Positions 32,901 through 43,235 of a stretch of 64,000 nucleotides of DNA are shown piece by piece. The first letter of the stretch is position 1. Every line of letters begins with the position of its first letter. Origin of the DNA: Corinectria fuckeliana (taxonomy: Eukaryota; Ascomycota; Sordariomycetes; Hypocreales; Nectriaceae); assembly GCA_019137255.1 (NCBI GenBank), contig WPDH01000216.1, positions 1 through 64,000 of the forward strand. The letters are read 5' to 3'. A program made the position numbers and the translations under genes. The notes below the pieces were generated by a model, which was not told the DNA's origin, searched no databases, and saw nothing but the letters and a program-made list of their open reading frames with translations.

Positions 32901-35285
32901 CGAGGATGTGGCTGCAATGCGGGATTCGGGACACACGAGGCCATGCTTTGTCTCACCTTGTGTTTGCAACTCGCCACTTTGCCTTATCTCATATCTGCCA
33001 TAATAAAACGAGGATAACGCGCAACGGGACAGGACGGCAAGACGGCTCCAGACGCGGGCCGGCAAACCTTGACAATGGATGGAATCCATCCGAGCCTGGA
33101 GTGCTAGATGCCGCCTGGAGGGGAACGGGGGGGAGACAGCCAGCCACCGGGTGTAGGGGACGACAAGTCTAACGACCCGGGGGGGCGAAGGACCTGCCTA
33201 TCTCATGCCAGAGTTCTGGCTTGCGCCGCCTTGGATGGCTCGCAGACCTGCAGCAAGCCTGTTCTGATTGGGCTCGTAACCCTGCAAGAGGAAGAGGGAT
33301 GAGGGCCGCGAGGAAGGGCGAGCCAGGGACGTCTTGTGAGTGGCCTGTCATGACGTCCAAGCCTGCAGCGAGCGAGCTGCAGAATGCAGGTCTCTTGCAA
33401 GCGGCATCCTCGCAGGTTGTGTCTCCAACACGGCCTATTCGTCCGGGGGTTGGTCTAGGATGCTTCATGTAGCGCCGCTCTAAGAAGCACGAGGTGGGAT
33501 GGAGTTTTTTTCTCCCTCTCTCACCTCGCACAGATTTACCGATCTGGGTGATGTGATGGGATCGGAGGGAGGGGCAAAGCTCGTCGAGGGAACGGCATAA
33601 CATCGTCACCCACTCACCCCTCCATTTGTCCAACCATACTGTGCTTCACCAACGTCAGAGATGGAGCGGGGTTGTTCATGGCCACGGTCGCAAGCCGCTC
33701 AACGGCAAAAGGATACACAAAGTAGTTAACCTCTATTGCCTAATTAAGAAACGATACATTTCTGGTTATCTAGAGTCTAGTTAACGTTAACTACCTTCTC
33801 TCGTCCCCAAGCATAACTACCGGGCAGCCAATATCCAGGCCGTGTTCCAGAGTCGTCAAGTCAGTCTCATCAGTCTTCGACATTGAAGAAAAAACAAGGA
33901 AACATACAGCCGAATCTACTTCGTATCTGCTGCGTGGTCCGTACCTCTGCTATGTAAAAAGTATCTTTCCGCTGCCAGGGATGGCAAGTATACAGACCTG
34001 TGGGCCGCGGAACATGCCAATGAATCCATTGCATAGACCAAGACTCCTCGCTTGTCGACGCAGCGCAGCAGCGCAACGCAACGCAACACAACGCAACGCA
34101 ATGCAGCCTGTGCAGGCCGTCCGAGTACGTTTCGAGACGGGGAGTGCGACACGGATGACCCCTCTTCCCAGCTGAATAAAGCGTCCGGGCCTCCATTCGT
34201 GCATCTATCCATAGACCGACTGCATTGTACTTACGCATCCGATGCAAGCAAGACCCAGATGTCGCCCTGGTTCGAGTGGATGGGGGATGGATAGAGAGGA
34301 TCAAGGGATCCCCCCTGCTGGGGTTGCGTCAGTGCTGTGAAACTCCGCTGGGGCTATCGCTGCCCGTGGTTCCCGTCCCGTCGCCACTGGATCTGGACCA
34401 CCTCACCGGGCAGCGCGCTGGATTACCGTTACCCTAAGCTATTGGACTCCATAGGGGGGCTGTGACGACGTATTCCATACATAGGTGCAATGCGCTCACA
34501 GGAGGTGGCCACTGCGCACTGCCCGCGCTGCGCTGCACCGTGGTGGGATTGGATCCAGGGAATCCAATGCGAAATGCACCTCGCTGGGACTGCTGAGTCC
34601 GCTGGGGCCACTTGAGGCCACTGAGGCCGCTGAACGGGAGTCTGGGTTCTAGCGCGCCCGAGGCTCCATCTGCTCCGTACCTCCTTATGTCAAGTCTTTC
34701 TACGGACCTCTTCCCATCGCCCCCGTCACCATCCATTCTTCGTGGTTCAACTTGCTCTCGCCATCGTCTCTTCTCACCTCAACCTTGCACTTCCTCCACC
34801 TGCCTCAACACCTGCCTTCTCCCTTTGCTGAACCCGAGAACCATCGTCGCCTGGCCTTACCATTTTCCAGTACAACCTCCCCGCGACCATTCGAGGTTTC
34901 AATCTCTCTCGCGACCGTACCGACCTCGACTATGTGTGCTATCCCTGCGCTCGCCAACATCGTGATCTCGGCGTAATCCAGCCCATCCCAGCCGCTGAGG
35001 ACACCCTCGCAATACGAGTCGTCCTCTCTCCTGTTGGTCGCCACTTTTTGCCATCGCCAAATAGCGTCCTTAGCTTGCCTCGAATGTCTCAGATCGCTAT
35101 CTAGCCCCCTCGTATCCATTGTTCGCTATTTGGCTATCCTCATTCATTCCTCTGCGCCAATCCCGCCAGCCTCGCTTCTCGATCCAACCACCAGACTCTC
35201 AGCATGCCCACGACCACTCGCGGTAACCACGACATTGTCGCAAGCTTTTCTTGCTGAGCGGACTCGGCATCCCGAACACTTGAGA
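29954..35285. other. Gene-poor region upstream of the Ser-rich protein gene
   Basis: 5.3 kb with no recognisable domain on either strand. It includes the wall-protein promoter at left, two copies of TACTTCGTA (32682-32690, 33917-33925) and pentamer blocks (34059-34106, 34521-34540). At right is a pyrimidine-rich stretch (34,700-35,280) likely to be the leader of the downstream gene. Open frames here are short and overlapping. Confidence 0.5.
34059..34106. repeat. GCAGC/GCAAC pentanucleotide block
   Basis: Imperfect tandem GCAGC and GCAAC units in non-coding DNA, closely similar in composition and order to the block at 8921-8961. Confidence 0.7.
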
Positions 35286-38200
35286 ATGCCGGTAGCTGAG
35301 ACCCCCATTCCTCAACCCATCATGACGGCCTCCCCCCCCGACTACTCCCGCGACCTGCCGCACAACGACAGCCTCGTGGGGCAGCGCCAGTTCAAAAAGC
35401 ACAAAGTTCTACCTCGTCCCCACAACGAAAGGGGGAGCGAAACCGCACGCGCCCCACGGGCTGAATCGAAAACCCACGATTTAAGGATTGATACCTCGCG
35501 TCCGACCGCGAGGGATGAATCGAGCAGACGCCGCACCGCCCAACCATCCAGCCCCCGAACCCTTAAACACCAGCCTCGAAGGATAGGGAGTGGCCCTGAC
35601 CTGCCACCTACTCCCCCACGGCACTCGCGCAAGTCATCTGGCAACTCAGCTGGCTTGCCCTCTAGCCCTACCATCGCAGACCCTGCTTTTCAGACACCAC
35701 GCAATGCGCCTCCACGACCACCGGCGACTCCTCCTAACCAAAGAAGCCCACCGACCCCGGACGTGACACCGCCCCAGCCTGTCAGCCGCCCGGCGCTTTT
35801 GCGCCCGACCCTTACCGATCGTACAGGGTCCAAGGCCACGACGGCAGGTGGTTCGTCCAACTCCTTCAAGACTGCCCGAGAAGAACCTTTCTCTTCCGAG
35901 GACGAGGATAAAAAGTCCGCGGCCACGAAAACTTCTCTCTCAACTGTCCGCCAAGTACCTGATAACAGGAGCATCCGCGCTCCCAAGCTCAACGGCCTGG
36001 GCTTGGCCCTTGCTAGCCTTGACCCTCCTGAGGATAGCAACGCCTCCCGATCAGGAGGGGATTTTAGTACTTTTGACGGCGACTGGAGTTCGGTGAGCGA
36101 GGTCGAACAAGAATGGGATGGAAATTTACTGCGGATGGTTACGATCAAGAAGAGACCCCAGATCCAGGACACTGCACGACCGATTTCGCAAGCAGCTATT
36201 ATTGTTGAGCCAGACGCCATAATGCCGACACAAGCAACCAAGGCTGTGCGACAGATGCCTTTGCACAGGAAACCCGACGCTATCTCCACAAAGGGTGTCT
36301 CGGATCGTGGAGCGACATCAACCGCACCCTCAAGCACGGGCACCTCCATCAGCTCAGACGCCCGGCGAGCTTCTGCAATCTCCACCAAGTCGACGATATC
36401 TACCGTGGTGGAAGCAATTCTCGTGGACGCGCCTCCGCAAAGGCAACGAATCCTACGGCATGTACGAAAGCAAGTCGCCCTGAGAGGGCCCGAAGATAGC
36501 TCCCCGAGCTCCACCACCAACTCTCTGAAACTGGACACATTTTCGAGAGAATCACGTGCTAGGACACGGCCTCAAGATGGGAAACATGAGAGCTATCTTT
36601 CAAACTCAACTGTTCGGTCCGTCTCGAGCGGCAAAGCTCGACGCGAGGTCTGGAAGAACGGTGGCATTCCCGTAATTGTTGTTCCTGACCGGCGATCGTC
36701 TAATAAGCCGAGATCACGGGAGCCTTCTCTGCGATCCACCTCCAGCAGGCGCTCGAACAAGACGACCAGTGTCAGCTCCATCCCTCTGGATGGGTCAAAA
36801 CCCAAGGAGGCTACGGATGTCAAAGAGGTGGGCCCGACGTTCCCAAGACACTCTCAACGAGGCCGGGCCTGTTCCGAATCAGATGGCTCAGATCAACGGA
36901 CTATGGACTTTCCGCCTACTGTGCCGGCTCGCTCGTCGTCTCTGTCAGCCCCAACTAGTCGCAATACCTCACGAGCTGGGTCATTGACTTCGGAGAGCAT
37001 GAAAATACACAACGCTCTCCAGGAGTCCCTTTTGAAGAAACCGGAAGAAAAGCCGCAGGTACCAACCGTTCGCCTTCAGGAAGATGCAGCTGCTCGTCCC
37101 ATCATCTCGACTCCGTCCGACAAAGACGGGACACAGCGTCGACTAAACAGTGATCCTCACTCCGACTTTCTCCAGGTAAAGAGTTATACGTCCCTGAAAA
37201 CACCATTCTCTCTGGCTTCAGTGGAGACGAACGGAACTGCTCCATTTGTTTCAGAGGCGTTCGCAGTTCAGATGTACCCTCATCAAAACTCATCCGTGCT
37301 AATGGTCGACCATTCGGCCAAACCATCCGAGTCCTCCATCGAGCTACCAAAGGAAACGGAAGCTCGAGAGATCCCAGACAGACCAAAGGTCACACTGACT
37401 GATCCAACGGGCGAGGGTCCTGTTACTCCCCCTCAGCCACAATTCTCGCTTGATGATGTTGATTCTCCGCTGCGAAACCCACGGGCGCCTCCCGAGCCAC
37501 CCGCTCACCCACCGGCCATCAACCTCATTCCTGCCACACCCTCCGGTATGACGCCAGCTAACGAAAAGATGATACACATGGGCAACTATTTCGAAACTAC
37601 GGCTGAGAAACCCTTACGCCGCCCCTCCATCGTGCGCCGAGCCCTCAACCGTCGACGTCGTCACTCTATCGACTATCCGCCGACTGCACCTAGGACACCG
37701 GGGCTTTTGACGCGGACATTCTCTCTATCTCAGCGCATTCGCAATAGCCGTGGGAGTCTATCTCGAGACAAGAGACCCGCGGACATGGAGCGTGAGCCAC
37801 CGTACCCGAGTTCCGAAGACACTCCAGCAGAAGAGGGAAAGCTACATCCTTTCTGGCGTCCCCAATGGGCCATCGAGGACACAGACGGGTGTGATGGCGA
37901 CTGTTGTCGTGACCTGACTGAGCCCGATGACGAGGTTGTATATAGATACCCTCGTATCAACAACCGGCCCCAGCCCCAGAGAAAGCTCAGCGCCAAGATG
38001 AAGCGCACATTTGCTATTCTGCCACCCCGCGATGAAGAGCACTACTATACCCATGATGGGCAAGGCCCTGAGCGGCGCACAATTCGACGGACTCCTAGTG
38101 GGAACCTCCGAGTGATGCGACATCGGGCAAGCTTGGATTCCTTGCGACGAAATTACAAGCACGACGAGGAGGATCATTCCGTGTCAGACGGCGAAGACAG

Positions 38201-38447
38201 GAGATCATTTTGGCATCGAACCAGTATGCACAGGCGAGCTAGCAAGGAGAGCCATCGACTTTCCCTTGGGAGCAGGTTGGAGGAGATCCAGAACATTCCA
38301 CGAAAAATGAGTGAGAGGAGACGCGAAAAGCGAACACGGGAGCTTCGAGAAAAGATCAGCGGACCGCGGGAGGTGCGCGATGGAGTAGGAGAGGTCATCA
38401 GGTCGAACACGTTCCGAGACCAGCACAGCCCTAATGGGCGATTCTAG
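35286..38447 (+). CDS. Large disordered Ser/Pro/Arg-rich protein of unknown function
   Basis: Single exon, 1,053 aa from the ATG at 35286 (alternative ATG at 35322). The frame stays open for 84 codons upstream, but that part looks like leader sequence. Most of the protein is Ser/Pro/Thr/Arg-rich and predicted by eye to be disordered, with many SP/TP and RxxS sites of the sort phosphorylated by kinases. A more ordered island at about residues 255-300 (GLALASLDPPED, FDGDWSSVSEVEQEWDGNLL) and a basic C-terminal third (RPSIVRRALNRRRRHSIDYP, FWRPQWAIEDTDGCDGDCC, RREKRTRELREKI) look the most constrained. I recognise no named domain. Its long open frame without stops makes it a real gene. Confidence 0.85.
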   Translation: MPVAETPIPQPIMTASPPDYSRDLPHNDSLVGQRQFKKHKVLPRPHNERGSETARAPRAESKTHDLRIDTSRPTARDESSRRRTAQPSSPRTLKHQPRRIGSGPDLPPTPPRHSRKSSGNSAGLPSSPTIADPAFQTPRNAPPRPPATPPNQRSPPTPDVTPPQPVSRPALLRPTLTDRTGSKATTAGGSSNSFKTAREEPFSSEDEDKKSAATKTSLSTVRQVPDNRSIRAPKLNGLGLALASLDPPEDSNASRSGGDFSTFDGDWSSVSEVEQEWDGNLLRMVTIKKRPQIQDTARPISQAAIIVEPDAIMPTQATKAVRQMPLHRKPDAISTKGVSDRGATSTAPSSTGTSISSDARRASAISTKSTISTVVEAILVDAPPQRQRILRHVRKQVALRGPEDSSPSSTTNSLKLDTFSRESRARTRPQDGKHESYLSNSTVRSVSSGKARREVWKNGGIPVIVVPDRRSSNKPRSREPSLRSTSSRRSNKTTSVSSIPLDGSKPKEATDVKEVGPTFPRHSQRGRACSESDGSDQRTMDFPPTVPARSSSLSAPTSRNTSRAGSLTSESMKIHNALQESLLKKPEEKPQVPTVRLQEDAAARPIISTPSDKDGTQRRLNSDPHSDFLQVKSYTSLKTPFSLASVETNGTAPFVSEAFAVQMYPHQNSSVLMVDHSAKPSESSIELPKETEAREIPDRPKVTLTDPTGEGPVTPPQPQFSLDDVDSPLRNPRAPPEPPAHPPAINLIPATPSGMTPANEKMIHMGNYFETTAEKPLRRPSIVRRALNRRRRHSIDYPPTAPRTPGLLTRTFSLSQRIRNSRGSLSRDKRPADMEREPPYPSSEDTPAEEGKLHPFWRPQWAIEDTDGCDGDCCRDLTEPDDEVVYRYPRINNRPQPQRKLSAKMKRTFAILPPRDEEHYYTHDGQGPERRTIRRTPSGNLRVMRHRASLDSLRRNYKHDEEDHSVSDGEDRRSFWHRTSMHRRASKESHRLSLGSRLEEIQNIPRKMSERRREKRTRELREKISGPREVRDGVGEVIRSNTFRDQHSPNGRF

Positions 38448-39050
38448 GACAGCCCGAGCTATCGGAGTTTGCAGACCGCAGTTGCTGATGAAACGAACAT
38501 GCACAAATACAACGCCGACACCAAGCAATCGATACCGGCAGATGTTACGAGAACTAGATGAGATGGAGATTCACGATCGATACGATTTTATGCTTAACGA
38601 CTGAGATTTCGGGCTGCGGGATTATCCGTGACCTGAGCGTGATGAAGTATCTGGAATTTGCTTTTAAGTAAGGGAGGGCTGAAGGATGATGATATGTTAT
38701 AGGATGCTGGTTTTCCTCGATGTCACACCGTGCAGTGGGAGGCTTCGTACGACTTGTAAAGTATAGGCTGAGTTGATCTACTTCGAGATACCACAAATAT
38801 TGTTAACAGGCCTAAAAAATGGAAACGATCATACATGGTCATCTTTTTGACTGGCTGCGATTCAGTTCTAGCCTCCGTTCCGTGACGCTAGTTTCTGTCC
38901 CACGCTCATATCCAAGTGGTTGATTGTCAATGTGCCAATTCAACATTATTTTTTTGCCATGTTCCACAATAGAACGCCTAGTACGCCCACGATGCTACAG
39001 ATACAACCAGCTGAAACCCATCACCCATCCCCCATTGCCATCTCAATCAC
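38448..39050. other. Convergent intergenic region
   Basis: 3' regions of the Ser-rich protein gene and U1-C, moderately A/T-rich. No coding feature seen. Confidence 0.4.
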
Positions 39051-39885
39051 TTATCGCTTCTCATGGCCAGGGGCACCCGGAGCTCCAGGTGCACCGAATC
39101 CCGGAGGAGGGCCAGCACCGGGGGGGAATTGGCCTGGCGGAGGCATGCCGGGTATACCGGGGAAGGCCGGGAGCTGGCCAGGAGCTCCGCCAACACCGGG
39201 AGGTGGGAAAGGAAGGCCGCCCGGCGGCGGGAAGGGCAGGCCGTTAGGGGGGATCGGCATTCCGCCAGGACCGGGAGGGAAAGGAGGCATGGGCATGCCA
39301 CGACCGCCGCCCGGAGGTGCTGAACAGGTGTTAGACATATGGGTTTCCGGGGAAGAAGGGACTGCACGTACGAGGGAACTGGCCGGGAGGTGCGCCAGGC
39401 ATTCCGGGGAACGGGGGAGGGACGCCTCCGGGGAACGGGAACGGGGGCGGGTGGAAGCCCTGGCCCGGCTGGTTGTGAGGGAGCATAGGGTTCGCGTGGG
39501 CCTGGCCCTCGGCGGCGTAAGAGGAGGTGATGGAGTCGATGACGGACTGGGCCTTCTCGTGACCGATCTCTGTAGACGCCTGTCAGCTCCGACCGGGTTT
39601 TGCGGGGGAGGAGAATTGTAAGGGGGTAACGGACGCTGGTAGTAGTCCACTACATTTCGCAGGTGGTTTCGGCCGCTGTTGTGCGCCTTGCGCACGCTCA
39701 TTGAGTCGTGCGTGAGGTACACATCACAGTAGTCGCCTAGGTAGGTGGCGGGAGGTCAGCTGGAGGAGTTTCGCGACGCGCGCACGGGGAGTTTCTGGTT
39801 GGGACCTACAGAAGACTGGGACAGCGTTAGCAACAGGTCAGAGAAGCAGCGGGGCCGCGAGGTTGCGGGACTTACACTTGGGCAT
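39051..39885 (-). CDS. U1 small nuclear ribonucleoprotein C
   Basis: U1-C helps U1 snRNP recognise 5' splice sites. Four coding exons on the minus strand: 39885-39876, 39736-39635, 39569-39372 and 39319-39051 (192 aa). Introns are 139, 65 and 52 nt. The first coding exon is only 10 nt (Met-Pro-Lys plus one base). Splicing restores the U1-type C2H2 zinc finger MPKCDYCDVYLTHDSMSVRK, with the two His in AHNSGRNH, followed by LRNVVDYYQQIGHEKAQ and IDSITSSYAAEGQ. The rest is a Pro/Gly/Met-rich tail typical of U1-C. The boundaries sum to whole codons and give the expected family sequence. The gene shares a 360-bp spacer with the divergent ERV25. Confidence 0.95.
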
Positions 39886-40245
39886 GTTGGAAGCTGTTGC
39901 GCGATGGCGGATCTCGAGAATGGTCGTTTCTGGGTGGTGGTGATGCGATGCTCTCCGCGGTGCTCTCAGGCTGCAAAGGTTCCAAAAGTCGACAAGGCTG
40001 ACCCCACACGTGATGGCCCCGACAAGGCCAGCGCCAAGACGTCGCCTGATTGGCGCACGGGCGACCAGCGCCTCGCGCCGGCGTGGGTCCGCAGCGCGAC
40101 CGGGACACCTTTCAGTTTAGAACGGAGCCCCCTGTTCGCTGGCTGGACAGCTTGTACAACTCCCTTCTCCTTCTCCCCTTCACGACGACGCCGAGAAAGC
40201 AGCAACCCAATTCCCACGCCCTCTCCGCCCGTCCCGAGAAACACC
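39886..40245. promoter_or_regulatory. Divergent promoter between U1-C and ERV25
   Basis: A 360-bp spacer separates the two opposed start codons and must hold both promoters and leaders. It includes a CACGTG-like box (CCACACGTGATGG near 40003-40015) and an ATTGG/CCAAT element (40049-40053). Confidence 0.6.
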
Positions 40246-41073
40246 ATGGCGCCCCAACGCTCGCTGCTGCAGTGCCTCTGCAGCGTACTGCTCTTTGTCG
40301 GCATCGCACACGCCCTCAAGTTCGACCTGACTGCGCAGGCCGAGTCTGCCAAGAGGGAGCGCTGCGTCCGCAACTTTGTTGCCAAGGACACGCTCGTTGT
40401 GGTCACGGCGACCGTCGATGGATACAAGGGCGATGGCATGCTGGTGAACATCTACGTGAGTTGCGATGGGACAGTTTGAGAGGCGCGAGAAGCTCTAACG
40501 GTGGTTTTGTTCTTTTTGCAGATTCGAGATGCCGTTGGTAACGAGTATGGCCGCCCCAGGGATGTCGTGGGGGAGTCGAGGACTGTCTTCACCTCCCACA
40601 CCGACGCCGCCTTCGACGTTTGCTTCGAGAACATCTTCACTGGTGGTATGTGACACCGCCCCGGACGCTCTCTTAGAGCACCAATTCCTCCCGAACGACG
40701 CCATCACATGCGATTACCTCTTGGACACCATTGAACTAACGCCTTCCTAGCCAAGCGACTCAACAACCCCAACCGCCACGTCGAGCTCGACATTGATATC
40801 GGCGCCGACGCCAAGGATTGGTCTGCCATCCAGGCTACGGAGAAGCTCAAGCCCGTCGAGGCTGAGCTCCGTCGCATCGAGGAGATTACCGGCGAGATCG
40901 TCACCGAGATGGAGTACCTCCGCACCCGAGAGCAGAAGCTGCGGGACACCAACGAGAGCACCAACAACCGAGTCAAGTGGTTCGGCATCGCCACCACGTG
41001 GCTGCTGGTTGGCCTCTGGGCCTGGCAGATCATGTACCTCCGCGCATACTTCCGATCGAAGCACCTGATCTAA
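40246..41073 (+). CDS. ERV25: p24-family cargo receptor Erv25
   Basis: Type I membrane protein of COPII/COPI vesicles cycling between ER and Golgi. Three exons: 40246-40455, 40522-40645, 40751-41073 (218 aa). A signal peptide (about 1-23, ending IAHA) precedes the GOLD domain, which starts LKFDLTAQAESAKRERCVRN and contains DTLVVVTATVDG, GNEYGRPRDVVGESR and AFDVCFENI with the paired Cys. A coiled-coil stalk (EAELRRIEEITGEIVTEMEY) leads to a membrane segment (FGIATTWLLVGLWAWQIMYL) and a short cytosolic tail, RAYFRSKHLI. The p24-delta features and tail point to Erv25 rather than Emp24. Confidence 0.93.
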
Positions 41074-41693
41074 AGGATGGCGGCTGTTTTTAATGAAGTG
41101 CGTTGTCTCTTGTTCCGTTAGACGGCCCTGCGTCACGTCATGAGCGTATATTCGGGTGGAGAGATGCAATTGTTTTGGGAGGACCGGGCGGCATTGCAGC
41201 CTGTGGTGCTGTTGCCGGCCTCTGGTCTAATTGTGGAAGTGCTTTCCGGGCATGCTGGCGTTGGAAATCGTTGCAAATACATGATCGGGATGGGAAAACA
41301 AGGCAGAGCCTGTCGTCGCCGAGATGCACCGACGAGCTAGAGTGTAACAAAAGTCATGAGGATGCAATATAATATGTCCGTCCATGTTTAGTCTTGTTGG
41401 CGAATTACCAAGCAAACGCAGCTATGCGGCTTAGCACCAAGGATGTTCATCCATCATGGGAATATGTCCTCGACGTGTGGCGTGAACCTCCTAGATGGGA
41501 TCTGTGGCTGGAGCAAGCATAGTGGTGTGGCTTGTGGGTGGATCAACAGACCTGCCAAATTTGATTGGCGCGGTGGATCAAGATAGCTCTCGGAACGTGC
41601 CCCTCCACAAGAACAACCCCGCGATCGCATAGATACTCATCGCCAACAGCATCGTCTAAAATCTACGAGCGCAACCCGGAAAACTACAGAATC
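41074..41693. other. Intergenic between ERV25 and tryptophanyl-tRNA synthetase gene
   Basis: 3' region of ERV25 and promoter of the synthetase gene. No other feature is supported. Confidence 0.4.
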
Positions 41694-43235
41694 ATGGCGG
41701 AAAACCCTCCTGCGGCTGCCCTGGAACAGGACATCAACCCATGGTCCGTGGGGGGCGCCCAGACCGAAGATGGCGAGGTCGCTGCCATCGACTACGACGC
41801 CATTTGCGAGTGTGTACTGCCAAACGCCCAAAATCGTACCAGATTATTTTGGTAGACACTTCGTGGAGATGCTGACTGACTTCCCTTCCTCCAGCAAGTG
41901 GAAAACGTCCAAGATCGACACCGCCCTCCTCGAGCGCTTCGAGAAGGTCACGGGCCACAAGCCGCACCGCTGGCTCCGACGCGGCCTCTTCTTCAGCCAC
42001 CGCGACTTCGACAAGATCCTGACCCGACACGAGCGCGGCGAGCCCTTCTTCCTGTACACCGGCCGCGGGCCCAGCACCGGCAGCCTGCACCTGGGCCACA
42101 CGATCCCCCTCAAGTTCACCAAGTGGCTGCAGGATGTGTTCGACGTGCCGCTGGTCTTCATGTTGACGGATGACGAGAAGGCCCTCTTCAAGGACACTCT
42201 GACGTTCGAGGACACCCTGACGTATGCCATGGAGAATGCGCGGGACATCATTGCTCTCGGGTTCGACGTAAAGAAGACGTTCCTGTACAGCGATCTGAAG
42301 TACCTGAGCAACCACTTCCTCATGAACGCCTGGGAGTTCTCTAAGCTCGTCACCTTCAATCAGGTTCGCGGTGCCTTTGGCTTCGACGGAAGGTTCGGAT
42401 GCCCAGTGCCTCTCTCAATATATCTCACTGACAGATTCTCAGCACCAACGTCGGCAAGATCTTCTTCCCATCGGTGCAGTGCGTTGCCGCCTTTGCCACC
42501 TCGTACCCCGAAATCTGGGCGGATCAGCCCTCCGCTGTGCGAACAAAGGCCATTGCCAAGATCCCCTGCCTCATTCCCATGGGCATTGACCAGGACCCGT
42601 ACTTCCGTCTTGTTCGAGACAACGCACACCGCATGCGATACCCTTCGCCAAAGCCTTCTCTCATTCATTCCAAGTTCCTCACTGCCTTGCAGGGTGCTGG
42701 CGGCAAGATGTCGTCGTCGAATCCCAACTCGGCCATTTTTATGACTGATACAGCTAAGCAGATCAAGGTATATATCCCACACAAGCGCATGCAAAGCCTA
42801 GGAATGACTGCTAACACTGTTTTACCGGTATAGACCAAGATCAATCGCTATGCGTTCAGCGGTGGCCAAGTCAACATCGAGGAGCACCGAAGACTCGGAG
42901 GTAACCCGGATGTCGATGTGTCTTACATCTACCTGACATACTTTGAGGAGGATGATGAGAAGCTGGACAAGATCTACAAGGACTACAAGAGCGGCGAGCT
43001 ATTGACTGGAGAGCTGAAGAAGATGGCCATTGAGTCGCTGCAGCCGTTTGTCCAAGAGTTCCAGGAGAAGCGAAAGCTTGTCACGGACGAGGTCCTAGAG
43101 TCTTTTATGAAGCCCCGAAGGCTGGAGTGGAAGGGAAACCAGAACCCGTTGCCTAAGGAGGAGGTCAAGAAGGAAGAAAAGAAGAAGCCCGCGGCCAAGA
43201 CTGGCGAGACCACCGAACTGCCGATTCGCGAATGA
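41694..43235 (+). CDS. WRS1: Tryptophanyl-tRNA synthetase, cytosolic
   Basis: Charges tRNA-Trp with tryptophan; class I synthetase. Four exons: 41694-41809, 41895-42392, 42443-42767, 42834-43235 (446 aa). Introns are 85, 50 and 66 nt. The HIGH-type motif is HLGH in GRGPSTGSLHLGHTIP (about residue 103), and the KMSKS-type loop is GGKMSSSNPNSAIF (about 293). Other eukaryotic TrpRS landmarks are FMLTDDEKALFKD, LIPMGIDQDPYFRLVRDNAH and YAFSGGQVNIEEHRRLGG. The Lys/Glu-rich C-terminus (KEEVKKEEKKKPAAKTGE) is an extension common in fungi. There is no mitochondrial presequence and the sequence is of the eukaryotic type, so it is the cytosolic enzyme. Confidence 0.97.

Noticed and set aside
35690..36538. 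282-codon minus-strand frame
   Set aside because: Antisense of the Ser-rich protein; no domain and unlikely composition.
38920..39621. 233-codon plus-strand Gly/Pro-rich frame
   Set aside because: Antisense of the Pro-rich U1-C tail.
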